Source of the DNA: Methylovirgula sp.
Lineage (GTDB): Bacteria; Pseudomonadota; Alphaproteobacteria; Rhizobiales; Beijerinckiaceae
Direction: 5' to 3'
Assembly (NCBI GenBank): GCA_030040215.1
Contig: JASHUD010000172.1
Coordinates: 1 to 14,108 of the forward strand
DNA: 14,108 nucleotides
In this document: piece after piece, positions 7,235 through 13,271 of the stretch
How positions within the stretch are numbered: the stretch's first letter is position 1
Layout of the letters: each line of letters starts with the position of its first letter
The notes under the pieces: generated by a model
Told to the model about the DNA's origin: nothing
Seen by the model: only the letters and a program-made list of their open reading frames with translations
Database searches by the model: none
Made by a program: the position numbers and the translations under genes

Positions 7235-8452
7235 TCAAGCCGGAATCTCTGAAGCGCGCCGCCGCGCCACCCACGCGAAGATCGGCACCGCCGCAAGTTC
7301 GCAAACTACGCAGAAGACGATGACCGCCGCGGGCGAGCGATCGTAGAGGATTCCGATCGCCGCGCTGCCGAGAAACCAGAAGATCCCGTAGCCGGCGGTG
7401 AAAAATCCGAACGCCGAAGCGCGGCGGCTCGCTGGCACCATCGGTGCGACAGCAGCCGGAATAATCGATTCGTGTGCGCCCATGCCGACGCCCCAAATTG
7501 CCGCGCCGACGAGCGCCGCCCAGAAATTTCCGAGAAAAACCAACGGCGCGAAAGCGGCGGAGAGTACCGTCAGCCAGATCAAGACGGCGAAGCCGAAGCG
7601 ATCGAAGAGCCGCCCGAACAGTAGCGCGCCGCCGCCGCCCGTCCCCATCGCCACTGCATAAAAGATGGCAATCCAATCGCTCGGCACCGTATGGGCGCGG
7701 TGGAAATGATAGGCGATGAGCGGATAATCTGCGAAGCCCGCCGCGACCAGCGCCGCGCCGGCGAGGTAGATCCAGAAAACACGCGGCAAGCGTCCGCTTG
7801 GCGTCGGAGGACTCGGCGGCGCAAGGTCCTGTGGACGAGGATAGAGCAAACGCGCCATCAAGACGAACGTCAGCGTGACGAGCGCCGGCACTAAAAGAAC
7901 CGCGAAGGCCGTACGAAATCCCGCGTGACGGGCCAGAACCGCGGCAACGAGGAGCGGCCCGAACATGGCGCCGCATTGGTCAAGCACTTCGTGGATGCCG
8001 AATGCCCAGCCGTAGCCGCCGATCTCCTGCGCGGCATGCGACAGCATTGCGTCGCGCGGCGGATTGCGGGTCGCTTTTCCGACCCGTTCGAGGATGATGA
8101 GCCCGGCGGCTACCGGCCAGTTGCCGGACAGCGCCAGAGCCGGCACCGCAAGCATTTGGACGACATAGCCAAAAATGGTGATTGGCCAGAGCTTGCCGCC
8201 GCGGTCGGCGACGCGCCCGGAGACCAGCCGCAAGCCGTAGCCTAGAAGCTCGCCGAGGCCGGTGACGATCCCGACAACGGCTGCGCTCGCCCCGAAGCTT
8301 GCTAGATACGGTCCGATGACGCTGCGCGCGCCCTCGTACGTGAAGTCGGCGAAGAAGCTCAGGACGCCGATCAGCAGCACGAAGGCGAGCGCACTGCGCG
8401 GAACGCGCACAGGAAGTCCGCCTGTCATGCTTGCCAAGCCCCCGGGGAGCAT
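7235..8452 (-). CDS. Major facilitator superfamily (MFS) transporter
   Basis: Inner-membrane secondary transporter of 405 residues with about 12 hydrophobic segments. The loop 2-3 signature GRVADRGGK (residues 79-87) matches MFS motif A (G-x3-D-R-x-G-K), and ERVGKATRNPPRD (122-134) is a conserved loop 4-5 stretch of MFS_1 members. A second-half copy of motif A, FGRLFDRFG, follows a Gly-rich helix end, as expected from the internal duplication. A Pro-rich cytoplasmic loop (about 210-225) joins the halves, and the tail is basic. The start is uncertain: ATG at 8452 has no clear ribosome site, while ATG at 8428 (dropping 8 residues) has GGGGG about 10 bases upstream. It is divergent from the MarC gene across 67 bases. 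The substrate is not identifiable; a drug or metabolite exporter is plausible. Confidence 0.88.
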   Translation of the reverse strand: MLPGGLASMTGGLPVRVPRSALAFVLLIGVLSFFADFTYEGARSVIGPYLASFGASAAVVGIVTGLGELLGYGLRLVSGRVADRGGKLWPITIFGYVVQMLAVPALALSGNWPVAAGLIILERVGKATRNPPRDAMLSHAAQEIGGYGWAFGIHEVLDQCGAMFGPLLVAAVLARHAGFRTAFAVLLVPALVTLTFVLMARLLYPRPQDLAPPSPPTPSGRLPRVFWIYLAGAALVAAGFADYPLIAYHFHRAHTVPSDWIAIFYAVAMGTGGGGALLFGRLFDRFGFAVLIWLTVLSAAFAPLVFLGNFWAALVGAAIWGVGMGAHESIIPAAVAPMVPASRRASAFGFFTAGYGIFWFLGSAAIGILYDRSPAAVIVFCVVCELAAVPIFAWVARRRASEIPA

Positions 8453-8519
8453 CCGATCGTTGTACGTATAGCGGCACTTCCTTTACAACAGCGCGGCATC
8501 GTCAAGCGCGGGAACGCCA

Positions 8520-9149
8520 ATGTCGCTGGATTTTCTCAAGACGGCCTTCGTGACCCTGCTGGTGACGGTCGATCCGCCGGGACTGGCGCCGGTGTTCCTC
8601 GGCCTCACGTTCGGCATGGCGCGTTCGGTCAAGCGCGAGGTTGCGCTGCGCGCCACGCTGATCGCCTTTGCGATCCTGGCCGCGTTTGCCTTCGGCGGCG
8701 GCGCGCTGATGAACGCGCTCGGCATCTCGATCCCGGCCTTCCGCATCGCTGGCGGCCTGCTCCTGTTCTACATCGCCTTCGAAATGATCTTCGAGTTGCG
8801 CAGGGAACGCAAACGGGAATTCGCCAGCGATGCCGTCGAGATCGACCACGTGCGCGACTTCGCCGCCTTTCCACTGGCGATCCCGCTGATGAGCGGTCCG
8901 GGTTCGATCACCGCGACCATCCTTCTGGCCGGACGCGCCAACGGCGACTGGCAGGCGCTCGCCGGGCTGATGGCGATTGTCGCGCTCGTGATGCTGCTTT
9001 GCTATGTGACGTTCCTACTCGCGGAACAGGTCGGCCGTCTGCTCGGAACGACCGGGAATTTGGTTTTGAGCCGGATGCTCGGCGTGGTGCTTGCCGCCCT
9101 CGCGGTGCAATTCGTGATCGACGGCGTGACGACTGTGATGGGGAGATGA
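8520..9149 (+). CDS. MarC-family (UPF0056) integral membrane protein
   Basis: Membrane protein of 209 residues, normal for MarC/YhgN proteins, with six predicted hydrophobic helices. Family hallmarks are DPPG near the N-terminus (18-21, in TM1), FRIAGGLLLFYIAF (74-87) and PLAIPLMSGPGSI (118-130), with a charged cytoplasmic loop (about 92-113) between the halves. MarC was once linked to multiple antibiotic resistance in E. coli, but that role was later not supported; the family resembles LysE-like exporters in fold and the substrate is unknown. The ribosome site before the ATG is weak (GGGA, about 7 bases away). The SulP gene starts 6 bases after the stop, so the two are probably one transcript. 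Confidence 0.9.
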   Translation: MSLDFLKTAFVTLLVTVDPPGLAPVFLGLTFGMARSVKREVALRATLIAFAILAAFAFGGGALMNALGISIPAFRIAGGLLLFYIAFEMIFELRRERKREFASDAVEIDHVRDFAAFPLAIPLMSGPGSITATILLAGRANGDWQALAGLMAIVALVMLLCYVTFLLAEQVGRLLGTTGNLVLSRMLGVVLAALAVQFVIDGVTTVMGR

Positions 9150-9155
9150 ACGTCA

Positions 9156-10844
9156 TTGCGCCTCTCCGGAAATAATTTGCCCGCTCCTCGCCCTGCATTC
9201 CTGCCGTCGCTGCGCGGCTACCAAGCGCGCTCCCTTCCCGCCGATTTTGCCGCCGGATTGAGCCTCGTGGCGATCGCCATTCCGGCGCAAATGGCCACCG
9301 CGGCTCTCGGCGGATTTTCGCCGCAGATCGGCTTCCTCGCGTTCCTGGCCGGCGCGCTCGGCTTCGCCACGTTCGGCGCCAACCGCTTTCTCTGCTGCTG
9401 TGCCGATTCGACGATCACGCCGATCTTTGCCGGCAGCCTCGCGCTGATCGCCGCGGCCGGCACGAAGGAATACGCGCTATTGTCGGCGGCGTTGGCGCTG
9501 ATGGTCGGCTTGGCGCTGGTTGCCGCCGGGCTGTTTCGGCTGGGACGCATCGGGGATCTGCTTTCCATTCCGGTGACCCTCGGATTTCTGGTCGGTATCG
9601 CCGCGCATATCGTGGTCTCGCAACTACCGACGATCCTCGGCATTCCACTGCCTCTTCACCCCGGCGAAATCCCCGCCGCGTTCGGCGCCATCAATCCGTT
9701 CAGCGTTGCGATCGCGCTCGGCGAGCTCGTTTTGCTCCTTGCGGCGCAGCGCATCGACCCGCGCATCCCGGCGGCGCTCGTCGGATTGGGAATCGCGACG
9801 TTGAGCGTGCTCGTCTTCCGGCTTGAAGCGCACGGGGTCGCGGTGCTCGGAGAAATTCCCCGCAGTTTGCCGACTCCCGCGATCCCGGCGGTCTCGCCGG
9901 CCGAGGTCGCCGAGCTCTTTCCGCTAACGCTCGTCGTGGCGATCATCATCATTGTGCAGACGGCGGCGACGACGCGCGAATATGCATCGGAGGAACAGCC
10001 GGACCTCGACCGCGATATTCTCGGCGTCGGTGCCGGCAGCATCCTCGCCGGACTCCTCGGTACGTTCCCGGTCGATGCGAGTCCCCCTTCGACCGAGATT
10101 GCGATGGCGAGCGGCGCGCGTTCGCAACTTGCCTGCTTGATCGCCGCGGCGATTCTGCTCCTCTTGCTGATCTTCGGCACGGAATTGTTGCGCAATGTCC
10201 CGCGTGCGGCTTTGTCCGGCGTCCTGCTTTTTGTAGCGCTCAAAATTATCCGCTTCGACCAAATCGCCGCGATCTTTCGCCAATCTTTCCCGGAATTCTT
10301 GCTTGTCATCGCCACGGCCGCAGCAATCATCTTCCTGCCGATCGGCGAGGGCGTGGCGATCGGCATCGGGCTCTCGCTGCTGCATGGCATATGGAGCACG
10401 GCGAGCGGCAGGGTAATCGTTTTTGAACGTGTCCCGGGGACCTCGATCTGGTGGCCGCCAATGCCGAACCAGAAAGGCGAAACATTGGCGGGCGTCGTCG
10501 TGTTTGCCTTCGATGCACCGCTCTCGTTTCTCAACGCCGACCGGCTGGAGCGTGAAATCAACGCGGTTCTCCGTGACATGGACGTGGCGGTGAAGCTCGT
10601 CGTGCTCGAGGCGGCGAGCATTTCGCAAATCGACTTTACCGCCGCCGAGACGCTGCGCGGGATCATTCGCGATTGCCACGCCCGTGAAATCGATTTTGCG
10701 ATTGCGCGGCTCGAATCGCTGCGCACCGAGGAAGCCGTGCGCCGATTTAGGCTCGATGCCGCGTTGGGGCAGAACCGCATTTTCCGCAGTGTCGAGGAAG
10801 CGGTGCGAGCACTCGCTCCCGACGCACGGATATCGACGCCGTAA
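9156..10844 (+). CDS. SulP-family anion transporter with C-terminal STAS domain
   Basis: SLC26/SulP-type inner-membrane transporter of 562 residues, a usual length. The membrane domain (about 20-420) begins with the family opening LPADFAAGLSLVAIAIPAQM and holds 10-14 hydrophobic segments. The STAS domain (about 435-550) includes LVVLEAASISQIDFTAAETL. Two motifs are unusual: CCCADST at 80-86, where a Gly-Pro type sequence is common, and FPVDASPPSTEIA at 304-316, where many SulP proteins read roughly PVSGSFSRTA. Substrate specificity (sulfate, bicarbonate, dicarboxylate or other) therefore cannot be inherited by analogy. The start is non-ATG: TTG at 9156 (GGGGAG 10 bases upstream) or TTG at 9177 (7 residues shorter). 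No in-frame ATG precedes the first membrane helix. It follows MarC by 6 bases, likely co-transcribed, and is convergent with the gene at 10883. Confidence 0.88.
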   Translation: MRLSGNNLPAPRPAFLPSLRGYQARSLPADFAAGLSLVAIAIPAQMATAALGGFSPQIGFLAFLAGALGFATFGANRFLCCCADSTITPIFAGSLALIAAAGTKEYALLSAALALMVGLALVAAGLFRLGRIGDLLSIPVTLGFLVGIAAHIVVSQLPTILGIPLPLHPGEIPAAFGAINPFSVAIALGELVLLLAAQRIDPRIPAALVGLGIATLSVLVFRLEAHGVAVLGEIPRSLPTPAIPAVSPAEVAELFPLTLVVAIIIIVQTAATTREYASEEQPDLDRDILGVGAGSILAGLLGTFPVDASPPSTEIAMASGARSQLACLIAAAILLLLLIFGTELLRNVPRAALSGVLLFVALKIIRFDQIAAIFRQSFPEFLLVIATAAAIIFLPIGEGVAIGIGLSLLHGIWSTASGRVIVFERVPGTSIWWPPMPNQKGETLAGVVVFAFDAPLSFLNADRLEREINAVLRDMDVAVKLVVLEAASISQIDFTAAETLRGIIRDCHAREIDFAIARLESLRTEEAVRRFRLDAALGQNRIFRSVEEAVRALAPDARISTP

Positions 10845-10882
10845 TCGTTCTCCGCAATCAAGCGGCGGGCGGAATTCGGCGC

Positions 10883-11170
10883 TCAGGCTTCGTTTGGACG
10901 ACCGCGACGCGTCTTGCGTTCGACGATCACCGTGCGGCTTGCGCCTTCGCGCCCGGCTGTAACGACACGCGCCGCGTGGCGCGGCGAAGCGCTCTTCAAG
11001 ACTTCGGCGCGCACCACTTGCACCGGCAGATCCATGAATCCCGCCGCGATCTCGATTTGCTCGTCGAGTTGATCGGAAAGACCCTGCGCCGCGATAATCG
11101 CTTCTTCCAGCGTCGGGGGATCGCGGCGCACGCGGCGCGATCCGTATTTCGTTTCCCAACTGTCGGCCAT
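10883..11170 (-). CDS. Conserved-looking hypothetical protein, small and basic
   Basis: I do not recognise this 95-residue protein. It begins MADSWETKYGSRRVRRDPP, followed by a predicted mainly helical centre (about 20-62: TLEEAIIAAQGLSDQ, then EIAAGFMDLPVQVVRAEVL) that could form a helix-turn-helix-like fold. A short predicted strand segment (TVIVERK) and a basic C-terminus TRRGRPNEA follow; RGRP resembles the GRP core of an AT-hook, but one copy is weak evidence. No signal peptide, membrane segment or Cys is seen. The ATG at 11170 has AAAAAGG 8 bases upstream and a promoter-like pair in front, whereas an in-frame ATG at 11242 would prepend a low-complexity Arg-rich stretch overlapping that promoter. 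It lies 84 bases downstream of rdgB on the same strand. Codon use matches neighbours. A role in nucleic-acid binding is only a guess. Confidence 0.7.
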   Translation of the reverse strand: MADSWETKYGSRRVRRDPPTLEEAIIAAQGLSDQLDEQIEIAAGFMDLPVQVVRAEVLKSASPRHAARVVTAGREGASRTVIVERKTRRGRPNEA

Positions 11171-11194
11171 TAACCACGCCTTTTTACCGCGGCA

Positions 11195-11223
11195 ATTATC
11201 GCGAGTCCGACGCCGCGCAGCAA
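11195..11223 (-). promoter_or_regulatory. Likely sigma70-type promoter for the 95-residue protein gene
   Basis: Reading the minus strand, TTGCTG (11223-11218) and GATAAT (11200-11195) are separated by exactly 17 bases. The -10 matches consensus at 5 of 6 positions; the -35 keeps the TTG. The -10 ends 24 bases before the start codon at 11170, giving a short leader containing the AAAAAGG ribosome site. This suggests transcription independent of rph-rdgB. Confidence 0.45.
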
Positions 11224-11254
11224 GAGCCGGCATCCGCGACAATTGGCGCCTAAG

Positions 11255-11890
11255 TTAAAGACAGGCGCGCGCGAAAGCCTGGAATGCCCGGGCGCGGTGC
11301 GAGAGCGCCGGTGAGCCGTCGGCGGGAATTGCCTGTTTCTCGTCCATCAGCATTTCGCCGAACGTGCGCGTAAACCCGTCCGGCAGGAAGATCGGATCGT
11401 AACCGAAGCCGAGTTTGCCGCGCGGCGGAAAGACGAGCGTGCCAAACACTTTCCCCTCGAAGCTTTCGGTGCGGCCACCGGGCCAAGCGAGCGCCAGCGC
11501 GGAAGTGAAATGGGCGCCAAAAGGCGGCTTTGCCCCTGCCTCGCGCAACGCGGTCTCGACTTTTTCGATGGCCGCGGCGAAGTCGCGCGGACCGCCCGGC
11601 GTCGCCTCGGCCCAGCGCGCCGAATGGAGCCCCGGCGCACCGCCGAGCGCATCGACGCAGAGCCCGGAATCGTCGGCCAACGCCGGCAGATTTGCGGCCC
11701 GCGCCGCGGCGCGCGCTTTCAACACGGCGTTCTCCCGAAAATCCCCGCCCGTCTCCGCGGGCTCCGCCACGCCGAGTTCCGCGGCGGAGACCGCCTCGAT
11801 TCCATGCGGGGCAAGCAGCGCACGCATTTCCCAGAGTTTGCCGGGATTATGCGTAGCGATCACCAAACGGCCTTCGAGGCGTTTGTCCAT
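11255..11890 (-). CDS. rdgB: Non-canonical purine NTP pyrophosphatase (RdgB/HAM1, ITPase)
   Basis: Cytoplasmic house-cleaning enzyme of 211 residues that hydrolyses dITP, ITP and XTP to the monophosphate plus pyrophosphate, keeping deaminated purines out of DNA and RNA. Family motifs are complete: THNPGK (13-18, triphosphate binding), FRENAVLKA (51-59), LADDSGL (71-77, with the metal/catalytic Asp), GFGYDPIF (161-168, base recognition) and SHRARAF (197-203). Length is normal for the family. The start codon ATG overlaps the rph stop by one base (TAATG), which fixes the start and implies translational coupling. In many alphaproteobacteria a hemW gene comes next; here it is replaced by the unrelated 95-residue gene. 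Confidence 0.95.
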   Translation of the reverse strand: MDKRLEGRLVIATHNPGKLWEMRALLAPHGIEAVSAAELGVAEPAETGGDFRENAVLKARAAARAANLPALADDSGLCVDALGGAPGLHSARWAEATPGGPRDFAAAIEKVETALREAGAKPPFGAHFTSALALAWPGGRTESFEGKVFGTLVFPPRGKLGFGYDPIFLPDGFTRTFGEMLMDEKQAIPADGSPALSHRARAFQAFARACL

Positions 11891-12603
11891 TAAGCGATCG
11901 CCTGCTTCTGCAGTTCGATGAGCCGCCCGATACCGGCGCGGGCGAGTTTCAGCATGGTGTTGAGTTCCGCCTCGCTGAACACCGCGGCCTCCGCCGTCGC
12001 CTGTACCTCGACGAGCGAACCTGCGCCGGTGATGACAAAATTGGCGTCGGTCTCGGCCACGGCGTCTTCCGCGTAGTCGAGGTCGAGCACCGCCTCCCCG
12101 TTCGAAATGCCGCAAGAGACCGCGGCGACGTGATCGCGCAGCGGAATCTCCTTGAGGATCGAGCGACCGTGCATCCATTTGAGGCAATCACGCAGCGCGA
12201 CCCATGCGCCGGTGATCGCCGCCGTACGCGTGCCGCCGTCCGCTTGCAGCACATCGCAGTCGATCGTGATCTGCCGCTCGCCAAGCATCTGCAAATCGGT
12301 AACGGCACGCAAGCTGCGGCCGATCAAACGCTGGATCTCCTGGGTGCGGCCCGAGGGGCGTCCCGCCGTCACTTCCCGCTTGCAGCGCGTATGCGTGGCG
12401 CGCGGCAACATCGCGTATTCCGCGGTCAGCCAGCCACGACCCTGGCCGCGCAGCCATTGTGGCGGCTTGTCCTCGAGCGAGGCCGTACACAGCACATGCG
12501 TCTCGCCGAATTTGACTAGGCAAGAACCTTCCGCGTAGCGCGCGACGTTGCGCTCGAGCGAAACGGGCCGCAATTCATCCGCCGCGCGTTGGGAAGGTCG
12601 CAT
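11890..12603 (-). CDS. rph: Ribonuclease PH (tRNA 3'-end phosphorolytic exonuclease)
   Basis: Phosphate-dependent 3'-5' exoribonuclease that trims tRNA precursors and structured RNAs, acting as a ring-shaped hexamer. It has 237 residues, the standard length. It opens MRPSQRAADELRPVSLERN. Phosphate-binding residues are visible as Arg86 (in GRPSGRTQEIQRLIGR) and Gly124-Thr125-Arg126 (in QADGGTRTAA); acidic catalytic residues correspond to Asp180 and Asp186 in DYAEDAVAETD. The ribosome site AGAGGA sits 5 bases before the ATG and directly beside a leader hairpin. The stop overlaps the rdgB start. Upstream, where many alphaproteobacteria carry divergent hrcA-grpE, there is instead a 261-base gap and a secreted-protein gene. 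Confidence 0.96.
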   Translation of the reverse strand: MRPSQRAADELRPVSLERNVARYAEGSCLVKFGETHVLCTASLEDKPPQWLRGQGRGWLTAEYAMLPRATHTRCKREVTAGRPSGRTQEIQRLIGRSLRAVTDLQMLGERQITIDCDVLQADGGTRTAAITGAWVALRDCLKWMHGRSILKEIPLRDHVAAVSCGISNGEAVLDLDYAEDAVAETDANFVITGAGSLVEVQATAEAAVFSEAELNTMLKLARAGIGRLIELQKQAIA

Positions 12604-12614
12604 GAAAATCCTCT

Positions 12615-12633
12615 GGCTCCATCAATCGGAGCC
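12615..12633. promoter_or_regulatory. Hairpin in the rph leader, abutting its ribosome site
   Basis: GGCTCC and GGAGCC form a perfect 6-bp GC-rich stem with a 7-base loop, located 12-30 bases before the rph start codon. In the rph transcript the stem ends right where the AGAGGA ribosome site (12614-12609) begins. It could modulate ribosome access or be the remains of a terminator. The rest of the 12604-12864 gap shows no convincing gene, RNA or paired promoter. Confidence 0.35.
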
Positions 12634-12864
12634 GATGCTTAAGCGCTTCGCCGTTTTGACGCAACCGGCGCCCCGGCCTGCACGCATCCCATGCGCAGGC
12701 AGCGGCGCAGCTCAGCTTCGCGCTTCGTTCACATTTGCGGAGGTCGCTTAGCACGATGAAACGAAGAGCGGCACGCTGCGTTGCCGCCGCGCATTGTCCA
12801 TCGGCGCGCGGTAACGGCCGAGGCTAGTGGGCAAGCCGTTTCATTAGCAACAAGAGGTACCGCG

Positions 12865-13245
12865 ATGAAAAGCCTTCTTCTTGCAACCACCTTCGCTCTC
12901 GCGAGCTTCGTCGGCTTCGGCCCGCTTGCGAAAGCTGCCGGCCCGGCTTGCGTCCCGGTGGACGCGGCGTTCCTCAATACGCAGGGCGCCGCCGCAAATG
13001 CCGGAGGAACGGCTCTGCGCCTCGACGGAGATCAAGCCGAGGATTTCGTCGATTATCTCAACAATCACGCCGGCAGCGACGTCGATTACTGGGGCGACGG
13101 GGTCATCGTCGGACGTTTCCCGGCGCTCGGCTACGACACGCTCGCGACCATCGACGACGGCTGCGTCAACGAGACGGCGGTCATCATGCTCAACCCGATG
13201 ACGACGGATCTCGCGTTTCAGGCCGCGCAATTCGACTACGACTGA
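12865..13245 (+). CDS. Small, highly acidic exported protein of unknown function
   Basis: I do not recognise the family. The 126-residue product has a clear Sec signal peptide: MKSLLLATTFALASFVGF, with a likely cut after Ala24 (LAKA then AGPA). The mature part of about 102 residues carries 16 Asp/Glu against only two Arg and no Lys, so it must be strongly acidic. Two Cys (29 and 100) bracket the mature chain and could form one disulfide in the periplasm or outside the cell. Motifs that may mark a family are DQAEDFVDYLNNH (56-68) and DVDYWGDGVIVGRF (72-85); repeated Asp-rich turns hint at metal binding, unproven. The ATG is fixed by AGAGG 7 bases upstream and by the signal peptide; an in-frame ATG at 12781 would bury the signal. 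It faces the SDR gene, with 26 bases between the stops. Confidence 0.78.
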   Translation: MKSLLLATTFALASFVGFGPLAKAAGPACVPVDAAFLNTQGAAANAGGTALRLDGDQAEDFVDYLNNHAGSDVDYWGDGVIVGRFPALGYDTLATIDDGCVNETAVIMLNPMTTDLAFQAAQFDYD

Positions 13246-13271
13246 GCCAAATTGTTGGAGACGCGCTTGGC

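Noticed and set aside
8453..8519. Divergent promoters between the MFS and MarC genes
   Set aside because: Promoters must exist here or nearby, but no hexamer pair on either strand has both a fair match and a 16-18 base spacer.
12602..12751. 50-codon plus-strand frame starting MKILWLHQSEP in the rph upstream gap
   Set aside because: Its ATG lies in the CATG that overlaps the rph start, it has no ribosome site, and the translation turns into Ala/Pro/Arg-rich filler.
12748..12754. TTAGCAC, one half of a CIRCE (HrcA-binding) element
   Set aside because: The matching GTGCTAA half is not found nine bases on, and there is no chaperone gene next to it.
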